From Anaerolineae bacterium (GTDB lineage Bacteria > Chloroflexota > Anaerolineae > 4572-78 > NAK82), in assembly GCA_030598425.1 (NCBI GenBank), contig JAUVPY010000130.1, positions 1-6,960 on the forward strand: a stretch of 6,960 nucleotides of DNA, written 5' to 3'. The notes under the pieces were generated by a model that saw nothing but the letters and a program-made list of their open reading frames with translations, searched no databases and was not told where the DNA came from. Shown piece by piece: positions 1 through 6,717 of this stretch; within the stretch, counting starts at the first letter, position 1; the number at the start of each line of letters is the position of its first letter. A program made the translations under genes and the position numbers.

Positions 1-306
1 CCCGACTATCAGCCGGATGGTTACGTTGAAGATTACCCAGCTGAACGCTTTGCGATGCTTGTGCATACTGTTTGTGCGGGAGATTCCGAGACAATGCGTT
101 CTCACATACAACTAGCCGCGAAACGAAACATCGCCAATGTGTACGTGACTGACGACACCCTTCCTAATCCGTGGGACACCCTGCAGTCATTCTGGTTGGA
201 GGAAATCAGGTATATTGCATCGCCCGATTTAGTCCCGTTTGCAAATAAGCGTTGCATATATCTACCGCTGATTTTGATAAACCACCGAGAGCACAGTTCC
301 TTTTGA
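1..306 (+). CDS. Spherulin-4-like (GH135-type) protein, C-terminal fragment
   Basis: Frame 1 is open from the window edge to a TGA at 304-306, giving the last 101 residues; the N-terminal part lies outside the window. The segment NVYVTDDTLPNPWDTL followed by SFWLEEI (about residues 48-71 of the fragment) resembles the C-terminal end of spherulation-specific family 4 proteins, where a Y/V-V-T-D strand is followed by NPW/YD.LPSYW..E. In fungi this fold includes GH135 galactosaminogalactan hydrolases; bacterial members are mostly uncharacterised, so a glycan-hydrolase role is family inference. The catalytic acidic residues would be upstream and cannot be checked. About 30 residues follow the family motif (a tail ending REHSSF), longer than I would expect. 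G+C is about 49% by hand count over the first 300 bases, against about 60% or more in sampled neighbouring genes, which may mean separate ancestry. The gene is followed by a hairpin at 384-408. Confidence 0.7.
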   Translation, partial: PDYQPDGYVEDYPAERFAMLVHTVCAGDSETMRSHIQLAAKRNIANVYVTDDTLPNPWDTLQSFWLEEIRYIASPDLVPFANKRCIYLPLILINHREHSSF

Positions 307-383
307 TTTCACTCAGTGCTCTAGTGGACCTAATTACGAGATGGTAATGCCCACTCACTACAATTCAACAGCAGGCATTCTAC

Positions 384-418
384 GAGGCGGCGAACCCACA
401 GCCGCCTCCGTTTCTATT
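384..418 (+). terminator. Probable rho-independent terminator after the spherulin-4-like gene
   Basis: A perfect 8-bp G+C-rich inverted repeat, GAGGCGGC at 384-391 and GCCGCCTC at 401-408, encloses a 9-base loop. Two bases later comes a T-rich run, TTTCTATT (411-418). It lies 78 bases after the upstream stop codon and just before the promoter of the next operon, where a terminator is expected. The T run is interrupted, so efficiency is uncertain. The rest of 307-383 contains only a weak AT-rich hairpin (ATTAC/GTAAT, 333-348) and no gene. Confidence 0.6.
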
Positions 419-439
419 CGTGACGGACGGGTGCCGTGG

Positions 440-468
440 TTTACAGCCGGGGGAGGTTGTGTTAAAAT
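440..468 (+). promoter_or_regulatory. Sigma70-type promoter for the NmrA-kinase-regulator operon
   Basis: A -35 box TTTACA (440-445, 5 of 6 to TTGACA) is separated by exactly 17 bases from a -10 box TAAAAT (463-468, 5 of 6 to TATAAT). Transcription would begin near 475, leaving a leader of about 44 bases before the preferred GTG at 519. It lies between the terminator hairpin and the first plus-strand operon gene. I see no clear operator palindrome around it. Confidence 0.7.
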
Positions 469-518
469 TAGACCAGTAAGATAGAAAATAGATTGTGCGT
501 GGGGGTCGAGAGCAAGCC

Positions 519-1400
519 GTGATTCTCGTTACCGGAGCAGCCGGAAAAACCGGACGCGCGGTGGTGCGCGCATTGGTCGCAAGGGGCGCCGTAGTTCGCG
601 CTCTGGTCTATCGCCCTAACCAGGTGGGGCTGCTGTGGGAGTTGGGCGCTCGCGAAGTGATCGTGGGGGACATGCGCGACCAGGCAGCGGTAAAACAAGT
701 CGTCCAAGGGGTCCGGGCGCTGTATCACATTTGTACCAATATGAGCCCCGACGAACTCGGCATTGGGCAACTCGTAATCGGCGCGGCCCGTTCGGCGGAG
801 GTAGCGCACGTCGTCTATCACTCGGTGCTTCACCCCCAGACGGAGGCCATGCCACACCACTGGGCGAAACTGCGGGTCGAGGAACACCTCTTCGAGTCAG
901 GTCTGCCTTTCACGATTCTGCAACCGGCCCCCTACATGCAAAACGTGTTGGCCGGTTGGGACTCAATCCTGGAGGATGGTGTCTACCAGGTGCCCTACGC
1001 GGTGGAGACCCGCTTGGGGATGGTTGACCTGGAGGACGTGGCCGCTGCTGCGGCCCTGGTACTCACCGAAGCGGGGCATCAGGGAGCCACCTACGAATTG
1101 GTTGGCGCGGAGGTCCTTACCCAGACCGATGTGGCGGCCATCTTGAGCCACGGCTTGGGGCATACGGTCCGGGCGCAGGCGGTGCCTCTCGACGTGTGGG
1201 AGGAGGGGGCGCGAGCGGCGGGGCTGGGCGACTATCAGGTAAAGACGCTGGTCAGGATGTTTCGCTACTACGAGGACTATGGGTTCTGGGGTAATCCAAA
1301 TGTCCTGAGATGGCTGCTCGGTCGCCCACCCACGACGTTCGCGACCTTCGTCGAGCGGGCAGTACGGGAGAAACAGACACTACTCGAAATACGGCAGTGA
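519..1400 (+). CDS. NmrA-family NAD(P)-binding protein (atypical SDR)
   Basis: A soluble cytoplasmic Rossmann-fold protein of 293 residues. It opens with MILVTGAAGKTG, whose G6-x-x-G9-x-x-G12 loop binds the dinucleotide; R32 after the second strand may favour NADP. The C-terminal part (YGFWGNPNVLRWLLGRPPTTF, about 253-274, shown here only as a landmark region) matches the NmrA-like group ending in a GNP...LLGR.PT motif. Where classical SDR enzymes have YxxxK, this protein has H113-H-W-A-K117, so the catalytic Tyr is absent. This fits NmrA/HSCARG-type sensors, although weak reductase activity cannot be excluded. GTG at 519 is preferred because it begins exactly at the first beta strand and has GAGAG (508-512) six bases upstream. 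An in-frame GTG at 495 would add eight residues but lacks a ribosome site. It is the first gene after the 440-468 promoter and ends three bases before the kinase start, implying co-transcription and possible coupling. Confidence 0.92.
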   Translation: MILVTGAAGKTGRAVVRALVARGAVVRALVYRPNQVGLLWELGAREVIVGDMRDQAAVKQVVQGVRALYHICTNMSPDELGIGQLVIGAARSAEVAHVVYHSVLHPQTEAMPHHWAKLRVEEHLFESGLPFTILQPAPYMQNVLAGWDSILEDGVYQVPYAVETRLGMVDLEDVAAAAALVLTEAGHQGATYELVGAEVLTQTDVAAILSHGLGHTVRAQAVPLDVWEEGARAAGLGDYQVKTLVRMFRYYEDYGFWGNPNVLRWLLGRPPTTFATFVERAVREKQTLLEIRQ

Positions 1401-1403
1401 ACC

Positions 1404-2855
1404 ATGGCTGATGTGCTGCGTAGCTTCTTTGAGACCAATGAAATAGTCTTTTTCTTCTTGTACGGTCAGGTCTTCTTCGTCGTTGGGTTGGCCATTATCT
1501 GGCAATCACGCCAACCCAGCCGGCTGGCCCTGACTGAGAGCCTTCCATTCCTGGCGATATTCGGGATCGCCAACGGGCTGGCTCAGTGGGGAAACGTGTT
1601 CATCCCCATTCAGGCCACGTATCTCCCAGAGAAACTGATCGCCGCACTGGAGTTTGTCCAGGTCTCGCTGCTGGCCCTGTCATTCGCTGCCCTGATGCGA
1701 TTTGGGTTACAGTTGATGACGCCAGACCAGGTGCCTCAGGCATGGGCCAGGTGGCTCCCGGTCGGGCTGCTTATCGTCTGGGAAGCGACCTTGGTTGGAA
1801 TCTGGCTCCTGCGTCTGGCTCCCGACGACGTACTCCTGACTTACTGGGAGGTGGCGGCTCGTTACTTTCTGGCTGGCCCGGCAGCGATTATTGCTGCGTT
1901 CGGGATCCAGAGACACATCCGGCAAAAGATCAGGCCGTTGAATCTGCCTCGCATTGAGCAGTTTTTGAACATGGCCAGCCTGTCGTTGGTCGCGCTGGCT
2001 GTGCTCAACGGCCTCATGGTGCCTAATGTGCCCTTCTTCCCGGCCAACGTGCTGAACTACAGTCTGCTAGAGCGCACCATCGGGGTACCTATTCAGGTTT
2101 TTCGCTCCATTTTTGGTCTGCTTCTCGCCTACAGCGTGATCCAAGCCCTGGAGATATTTCGGATCGAGACAGCTCAGGCGTTGGAGGAGGCTGAGCGGGC
2201 GCGGGTGCTGATTGCAGACCGCGAGCGAATCGGGCGGGAGCTGCACGATGGGACCATTCAGTCCATCTATGCGGCCGGCCTGATGCTGGAAGGCGCAGCT
2301 TATTTGATGGACGACGCACCCAGCGAGGCTAAAGAGAAACTGTCGGCCGTGATGAAATCGCTCAACAACACCATTCAAGAGATTCGGCGCTACATCTTTG
2401 ACCTGCGTGGTGAACCCGAGATCGAGGCTGGGGAGATCGAAGAGGGTCTTTCGAAAATGCTGCGTGACTTGCGCGTCAATACCTTGTTGTCAGTTGACTT
2501 CGACGTAAACGGCAACGATCCCCACGTTCTGACTGCTGAGCGACGACAGCACCTCTTGCGCATTGTTCGGGAGGCCCTGACCAACATCTCGCGGCACGCG
2601 CAGGCCAAGCGGGTTTTAGTACGCTTACAATGGGGAGTAGATGCGTTGCGGCTCCGCATCGCAGACGACGGCATTGGGATGGCCAACTTGCCCAACGACG
2701 GGAGAGGGCATGGGCTGCGTAATATGCGTGAGCGAACAATATTGCTCGGCGGCAAACTAACCATCAGTGGCCAACCAGGCCGCGGCGTAGTTTTAGACCT
2801 GGAAGTACCTTACGAATATGAGGTTGCCAAACGGGGCGTGACGCCTATTTTGTAG
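1404..2855 (+). CDS. Seven-helix membrane sensor histidine kinase, NarL/DegS-type (HisKA_3)
   Basis: A 483-residue kinase that should autophosphorylate and donate phosphate to the regulator encoded next. Seven hydrophobic segments lie at about 13-33, 46-68, 78-100, 117-137, 149-168, 189-209 and 229-249. Basic loops at 34-40 and 170-184 put the N terminus outside and the kinase inside. A short coiled segment (about 252-272, rich in Glu and Ala) leads to the HisKA_3 dimerisation domain, with REL-H281-DGTIQ; the D282xxxQ286 pattern is that associated with phosphatase activity in this family. The HATPase domain follows, with N box [10 protein letters not shown] (389-398), G1 DDGIG (421-425) and G2 [10 protein letters not shown] (435-444). 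There is no PAS, GAF, HAMP or large extracytoplasmic domain, so the stimulus is probably sensed in the membrane. The ATG is three bases after the NmrA stop with only a weak ribosome site, suggesting translational coupling. Confidence 0.96.
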   Translation: MADVLRSFFETNEIVFFFLYGQVFFVVGLAIIWQSRQPSRLALTESLPFLAIFGIANGLAQWGNVFIPIQATYLPEKLIAALEFVQVSLLALSFAALMRFGLQLMTPDQVPQAWARWLPVGLLIVWEATLVGIWLLRLAPDDVLLTYWEVAARYFLAGPAAIIAAFGIQRHIRQKIRPLNLPRIEQFLNMASLSLVALAVLNGLMVPNVPFFPANVLNYSLLERTIGVPIQVFRSIFGLLLAYSVIQALEIFRIETAQALEEAERARVLIADRERIGRELHDGTIQSIYAAGLMLEGAAYLMDDAPSEAKEKLSAVMKSLNNTIQEIRRYIFDLRGEPEIEAGEIEEGLSKMLRDLRVNTLLSVDFDVNGNDPHVLTAERRQHLLRIVREALTNISRHAQAKRVLVRLQWGVDALRLRIADDGIGMANLPNDGRGHGLRNMRERTILLGGKLTISGQPGRGVVLDLEVPYEYEVAKRGVTPIL

Positions 2856-2891
2856 CCAAAGCAGGGAAAAACTCGAAACAGGTATTCTGTC

Positions 2892-2897
2892 AGGGAG
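2892..2897 (+). promoter_or_regulatory. Shine-Dalgarno site fixing the GTG start of the response regulator
   Basis: AGGGAG lies seven bases before GTG 2905. It supports this GTG over the in-frame ATG at 2914, which would remove the first three residues of the first receiver strand. The 49-base gap after the kinase gene (2856-2904) shows no convincing promoter or terminator, so read-through from the kinase is likely. Confidence 0.7.
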
Positions 2898-2904
2898 TGG
2901 CACA

Positions 2905-3564
2905 GTGAAAATAATGGTAGTTGACGACCACGAGGTCGTGCGCTTAGGGTTAAGAGGACTTTTGGAGCGACAGTCAGGTTGGCAAGTAGTGGCCGAAGCC
3001 TCCACTGCGGACGAAGCTGTCAGTCGCGCGCTCGAATACAGACCTGACGTAGTCGTGATGGACATTCGGTTGGCCGGCAGTAGCGGGATCGAAGCCTGTC
3101 AGCGCATCATGAGTCAGGCTCCCGAAACTCGAGTCATAATGCTCACTTCATATGCGGAAGATGACCTGCTCTTTGACGCCATTGCCGCCGGTGCCGCCGG
3201 GTACGTCCTCAAGCAAATCGGCAGTGATGAATTGGTGCGCGCCATCGAAACAGTAGGACGCGGTGAGGCGCTGCTCGATCCAAGTCTCACACGCCGCGTT
3301 CTGGCCAGAGTGCGGGAAGCAGACCGCAGAGAGGCCTTTGCTGCTTTTGCTGATCTGACCGAGCAAGAATTGCGAGTGCTTGCCCTAATAGCCGAAGGTA
3401 AAACGAACCGCGAGATTGCGGAATCCCTATACCTCGGCGAGGGAACCGTACGTAACTACGTGAGCAACATCCTGGGCAAGCTTGGGGTTTCTAATCGGGC
3501 CGAGGCAGCCGCTTATGCGGTGGAGCACAACTTGAAGGAGCATATGAAATTGGACAAGCGTTAA
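2905..3564 (+). CDS. NarL/LuxR-family response regulator
   Basis: A 219-residue two-domain transcription factor. The receiver domain (about 1-118) has the acidic pair D7-D8, phosphoacceptor D53 in VVMDIRL, switch residue T81 in IMLTSY and K103 in GYVLKQ, so all residues needed for phosphorylation are present. After a linker (about 120-148) comes a complete LuxR-type helix-turn-helix, [18 protein letters not shown] (151-168) through the recognition-helix region [18 protein letters not shown] (181-198). Phosphorylation by the adjacent HisKA_3 kinase is expected because NarL-type regulators pair with this kinase class. Its target genes cannot be deduced, but autoregulation of this operon or control of nearby genes is a reasonable first guess. 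It starts with GTG behind a good AGGGAG site and is the last gene of the operon. Its TAA shares bases with the stop codon of the convergent ATPase gene. Confidence 0.96.
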   Translation: MKIMVVDDHEVVRLGLRGLLERQSGWQVVAEASTADEAVSRALEYRPDVVVMDIRLAGSSGIEACQRIMSQAPETRVIMLTSYAEDDLLFDAIAAGAAGYVLKQIGSDELVRAIETVGRGEALLDPSLTRRVLARVREADRREAFAAFADLTEQELRVLALIAEGKTNREIAESLYLGEGTVRNYVSNILGKLGVSNRAEAAAYAVEHNLKEHMKLDKR

Positions 3565-5897
3565 GGTCGCCAGGCAGGAGCCTGCTCGTCCACATCAGGG
3601 CTGTTGCTGAGGTTGATGACGTTCTCGCCGGTGGCCGTCATCACAAACAGATCCCAACTCCCCTCGCGGTTTGAATAGAATACCAGCCGCCGTCCATCGG
3701 GCGACCAGACTGGACCGTGATCATCGGCGTAGGGTAGGTTGCTGAGGTTCTGCTGGTTTGACCCGTCGGCGTTCACAACGTAAATCTCAACATTTCCCTC
3801 CCGGTTGCTCTCAAAGGCAATACGGTCCCCCTGGGGCGAATAGAGAGGCGATAGATCGTTCCCATCGGAGAAAGTCAGCCGCTGCGCCCCACCCGCCACC
3901 TGGCCTTGATCGTCTGGGGCGGACATCGCGTAAATCTCCCAGTTCCCATCGCGTTTGCTGGAATAAGCCATCATCTTACCATCCGGTGACCAAACCGGTG
4001 ACAAGTTCCCCGCTCCGTCGTTGGTGATCTGTCTCAGATTGGTGCCGTCGGCGTCTATAACGAAGATCTCCCAAGTGCCCTGCCGGTTGGATGAAAGGGC
4101 AAGCTGTTGTCCGTCGGGCGACCAAGCCGGGGTCCAATCTTCGGCAGGATGCTGCGTTAGGTTCACCACCCCAGTGCCACCCGCGCTCAAGCCATCGGAA
4201 TCCACTATATATATCTCCCGGTTGCCGTCGCGCTGTGAGACAAAAGCGACACGCTGTCCATCCGGTGACCAAACCGGTGTGATGTCATCAGCGTTGTCTT
4301 CGGTTACCTGCTGACGGTTGGCGCCATCGGCGTTCATTACAAAAAGCTGCCAGGTCGACGGGGGGACGTTGTCTTCAGCACCCCGCGCCATGTAGACAAT
4401 CGCGGGCAGGGAATGGGCAACGACTCGGGGCCGAGTGGGCGTCGGCGTGGGCACTGGGCTGGGAGTGGCGGTGGGAGTTGGTGGCACAAAGCCGCTGGTC
4501 GCCTGGGCCTGCCCCGCCGTCGGCGTAGGTTCGCTGATCTCCGACGCCAACAGGCCACCAAACGCCAGCGCCAGGAGGACTAACCCGATCAAGGCTGTCC
4601 CGATCAACCCCACGATAGACAGGGTCCCCAGTCCCCATTTGCGCTGGCCATTTTCTTCGTCTGCCGTTTCGCTGGCACTCGGCGTAGGCTCCACAACCTC
4701 CACTTCCTCGGAGGCAGATCGCGCAGCCAGTTGCAGGCTGAGCTGATTCCAATTAACGCTAGATAGAACCTCGGCCGGGTCGGTGTGGTGATCAAGCCAA
4801 TAGCGAAGTAGATTGACCGCAAAGCGATAGCTTAACGCTCCCATACGCACCAGCACGCCCCGGTCGGCCAGCGACTCAAGCGCGTCCAGAATTACGTCAG
4901 GGACAACCCCCGGGTCAAACCGTCGCAGATAGTTGATCACCTCTTGCCGCGTTATCGGACCGTGGGCGCCCTTCAGGCCCGCCAGTGCAGTCAGCGCTGC
5001 TCGCTCCGCCCAGGTGGACCGGTCCCAGATGGCCTGAAACTCCTCGTTGGGGAGAGTCAGCAATGTGTCCAGCACACGATCAATATCGCTCTGGTTTACC
5101 CATCCGTCTCGCGCACAATGGTTGTAAAGGGTGTAGCAGAAGAGATGCAAATAATAGGGGTGGTTGGACGTGATCTCAGCGATGCGCTTGGTCACCCCGG
5201 CGTCAAACCTCAACGCTCCCTGCGCGGGCCGAGTAATGAGTTGCTGCGCCGCGTCGCTGCTGAGCGGTCCCAGCCTGAAATCCGCTGCCCCCAACAGGAT
5301 TGGGTGGGTGAGTTGTGCATAGCTCAGATCGGATAGGGTCAACAACAGTTGCAGACGCGGCACGGCGGCTAATAAGTTGGCCAAGAAGTCAAAGAGACTA
5401 TCCAGGGAAGGGGGCTCCCCATCCGCCAGCAGATGTACGTCATCAAGAACCAGCAGCAGTCGCTGTGTCTGGTCTTCCTGCGGGATCCCTAAGGACGACG
5501 AACTCCCCGTTTCCAGTGCAAGACTGGCTTGATTCAAGAGAGACTTGACGGCTGTGGCTGAATCGGCGGCTGTATCCACCTGTCCCGGTGAGACGAGGTC
5601 TTGGGCCATCAGTTGGTTGGCCAAGTCCCCGGCCAGCGCCGCCAACACCTGGGGCAACGGCCTGCCCTGGTGAGACTTGCCTAAAAAATATAGAAAAGGG
5701 ACGCGCTCGCTCAGAAAAGCTGGCAGACGGCGGGCCAACGAGGTCTTGCCAATCAGGTCCGGACCGTGCATAAATAGCAGGCGACGATCAAGGGCGAGTT
5801 GTTGCTCGACCCAGATCAGGGCATCGTCGCGGCCAAAGAACATCTCCGGGCCTTCGACAGGCCGGCCTGCATGATAGGGGTTGACCAGATTGCTCAA
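3561..5897 (-). CDS. Membrane-anchored AAA/STAND-type ATPase with TolB-like beta-propeller
   Basis: A 778-residue single-pass protein. Residues 6-24 carry the NPY..GRPV...MFFGRD entry motif common before AAA_16/STAND-like NTPases. The P-loop is GPDLIGKTS (45-53), Walker B is LLLVLDDVH (147-155) and a [10 protein letters not shown] helix region lies at 244-253. A winged-helix-like region (about 296-370) follows. A hydrophobic helix at about 425-451, preceded by R419-K420 and followed by acidic residues, predicts N-in/C-out topology. A Pro/Thr-rich linker (about 456-490, PTPTATPSP type) leads to PD40/TolB repeats with SPDG-type turns at 544, 593, 637, 687 and 732. The C-terminal APAWRP probably pairs with strands at 499-533 to close a six-bladed propeller. 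The likely role is an envelope sensor or scaffold coupling outside binding to an inside NTPase; ligand and partner are unknown. The start is TTG with GGAG eight bases upstream; an in-frame TAA lies a few codons further up, and later starts would lose the NPY motif. Confidence 0.93.
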   Translation of the reverse strand: MSNLVNPYHAGRPVEGPEMFFGRDDALIWVEQQLALDRRLLFMHGPDLIGKTSLARRLPAFLSERVPFLYFLGKSHQGRPLPQVLAALAGDLANQLMAQDLVSPGQVDTAADSATAVKSLLNQASLALETGSSSSLGIPQEDQTQRLLLVLDDVHLLADGEPPSLDSLFDFLANLLAAVPRLQLLLTLSDLSYAQLTHPILLGAADFRLGPLSSDAAQQLITRPAQGALRFDAGVTKRIAEITSNHPYYLHLFCYTLYNHCARDGWVNQSDIDRVLDTLLTLPNEEFQAIWDRSTWAERAALTALAGLKGAHGPITRQEVINYLRRFDPGVVPDVILDALESLADRGVLVRMGALSYRFAVNLLRYWLDHHTDPAEVLSSVNWNQLSLQLAARSASEEVEVVEPTPSASETADEENGQRKWGLGTLSIVGLIGTALIGLVLLALAFGGLLASEISEPTPTAGQAQATSGFVPPTPTATPSPVPTPTPTRPRVVAHSLPAIVYMARGAEDNVPPSTWQLFVMNADGANRQQVTEDNADDITPVWSPDGQRVAFVSQRDGNREIYIVDSDGLSAGGTGVVNLTQHPAEDWTPAWSPDGQQLALSSNRQGTWEIFVIDADGTNLRQITNDGAGNLSPVWSPDGKMMAYSSKRDGNWEIYAMSAPDDQGQVAGGAQRLTFSDGNDLSPLYSPQGDRIAFESNREGNVEIYVVNADGSNQQNLSNLPYADDHGPVWSPDGRRLVFYSNREGSWDLFVMTATGENVINLSNSPDVDEQAPAWRP
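3979..4279 (-). repeat. Pair of identical 22-bp direct repeats in alternate propeller blades
   Basis: The same 22 bases occur at 3979-4000 and 4258-4279 (core CCGGTGACCAAACCGG on the plus strand). They encode the PVWSPDG turn of the blades at residues 544 and 637. Their offset is 279 bases, or exactly 93 codons, which equals two blades (49 plus 44 residues). Other blades encode the same turn with different codons, so the identity is more than protein conservation requires. It fits a past duplication of a two-blade unit or local gene conversion. Confidence 0.75.
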
Positions 5898-5905
5898 AAT
5901 CGATG

Positions 5906-5909
5906 CTCC
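5906..5909 (-). promoter_or_regulatory. Shine-Dalgarno GGAG deciding the TTG start of the ATPase gene
   Basis: On the minus strand GGAG lies eight bases before TTG (5897-5895). No ATG or GTG exists in frame between that TTG and the upstream in-frame TAA, which supports TTG as the true start. The site lies inside a five-codon out-of-frame mini-ORF (5911 down to 5894) whose TGA overlaps the TTG. Confidence 0.55.
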
Positions 5910-5971
5910 ATCTCGGGTGTCAGTAAGTCCTTAACCCCGCTCCCACAACTCGCCTTGAACACGCTGGGCCA

Positions 5972-5980
5972 ATTATACCA
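5972..5980 (-). promoter_or_regulatory. Extended -10 promoter for the ATPase-propeller gene
   Basis: Reading the minus strand, TGG followed by a perfect TATAAT (5977-5972) makes an extended -10 element. The hexamer 17 bases further upstream (TTTTCT at 6000-5995) matches TTGACA at only three positions, so the promoter would depend on the TG extension. Transcription would begin near 5965, leaving a leader of roughly 68 bases. The site lies in the 140-base gap between the methyltransferase stop and the ATPase start. No strong terminator for the methyltransferase is visible in that gap, so read-through may also contribute. Confidence 0.6.
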
Positions 5981-6037
5981 CGAGGCCGTCCCTGAGAAAA
6001 AGAGACCGTACTTGTGTGTCGAGGGTCGATAGCGGCC

Positions 6038-6706
6038 TTAGCGCCGGGTGGCCACCAGCAAGCGGGCCTTGGCTCCCTCCAATGTCGCATCTTCCCATCG
6101 CGCCGAAAAGCCAAACTCCTGTAGCCGGGCCAGCGGTTTAGGTTCGGGGATCTCATGCTGGCCGGTGATCCGATACAGCCAGTTGATGATGTGGCCGGCC
6201 AGGCGTCTGCCTGAGCCTCGCCGAAGGCCGGTGCCTGTCAAGTAGCCCATTGTGACGATCACCAGGCAGCCACCGGGTCGCAAAACCCGAGCAACCGAGG
6301 TCAACGTTTGGGGCTCAAGGATGAAGTCCGTGGGGAAAGTGGCCACCACGTTGGCAAAGGAAGCATCCGGGAAGGGGAGATGTTGGGCCTGGCCACTCAC
6401 TAAGCGGGGAACGGCTCTTTCCCGTAGCAAGTGCTTCCGGGCTTGACGTGCCATGTAGGGCGAAAGGTCCAGCCCTACCGCAGCCAGATTGCGTGCCGCC
6501 ATATCGGCCATGAGGCCTCCGGTGCCGTAGCCCAATTCCAAAACAGGCCCCTCTTGAAAGAAGAGGGTGGCAATGCGCCGCCACGCCTCCCATTGGCCAA
6601 ACGACACAAGCCAGGCCACCAGATCGTAAGTCCAGGCCAATTGGTTATAGAGCAGGCGAAAGGCAAACCTCAGAAACCAGCGGGGCAGGTATGGTGACGA
6701 GCTCAA
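6038..6706 (-). CDS. Class I SAM-dependent methyltransferase (Methyltransf_11/UbiE-like)
   Basis: A 222-residue enzyme predicted to transfer a methyl group from S-adenosylmethionine to an unidentified, possibly lipid or isoprenoid-quinone-like, substrate. Motif I is LELGYGTGG (56-64), the acidic residue after strand 2 is D80 in VGLDLSP, a HLPFPDASFANVVATF motif spans 109-124, and LRPGG (142-146) precedes strand 5. The hydrophobic, aromatic-rich N terminus (about 10-47: FAFRLLYNQLAWTYDLVAWL as a sample) suggests membrane or lipid contact. The frame stays open upstream to 6931, but that part overlaps the phosphodiesterase gene and has the composition of an out-of-frame shadow. TTG at 6706-6704 is the best start. 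It follows the phosphodiesterase stop by 11 bases and has a GA-rich tract (6719-6709) able to act as ribosome site. The pair is probably one transcription unit. The exact substrate cannot be told from sequence. Confidence 0.9.
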   Translation of the reverse strand: MSSSPYLPRWFLRFAFRLLYNQLAWTYDLVAWLVSFGQWEAWRRIATLFFQEGPVLELGYGTGGLMADMAARNLAAVGLDLSPYMARQARKHLLRERAVPRLVSGQAQHLPFPDASFANVVATFPTDFILEPQTLTSVARVLRPGGCLVIVTMGYLTGTGLRRGSGRRLAGHIINWLYRITGQHEIPEPKPLARLQEFGFSARWEDATLEGAKARLLVATRR

Positions 6707-6717
6707 TGTCTCTCTCT

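Noticed and set aside
307..518. Small RNA, tRNA or phage attachment site in the intergenic region
   Set aside because: Beyond the terminator hairpin and promoter I see no cloverleaf, no repeated flanking sequence and no integrase nearby.
468..887. 139-residue minus-strand open frame opposite the NmrA gene
   Set aside because: It lies antisense to a well-supported gene, is rich in His, Arg and Pro, and has no domain or ribosome site.
2924..2939. Perfect 6-bp inverted repeat near the regulator start, as an operator
   Set aside because: It falls on the codons of the conserved VDDHEVV segment, so coding constraint explains it; no second copy lies near the promoter.
3571..3584. Hairpin CAGGC-AGGA-GCCTG just after the convergent stops, as a terminator
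   Set aside because: It has only five base pairs and no T tract on either strand, and it lies inside the last codons of the ATPase gene.
4428..4532. G-rich tandem-like stretch as a DNA-level minisatellite
   Set aside because: It encodes the Pro/Thr-rich linker, and the repetition follows from the amino-acid content; there is no regular exact unit.
4375..4752. 125-residue minus-strand open frame within the ATPase gene
   Set aside because: It is an alternate frame of the ATPase gene, across the membrane helix and Pro/Thr linker, and produces Gly- and Ala-rich sequence with no domain.
5980..6037. Terminator after the methyltransferase gene
   Set aside because: A run of five T (minus strand) is present, but the only pairing is a 5-bp stem with a wobble pair that contains the T run in its loop, so it does not look like a real terminator.
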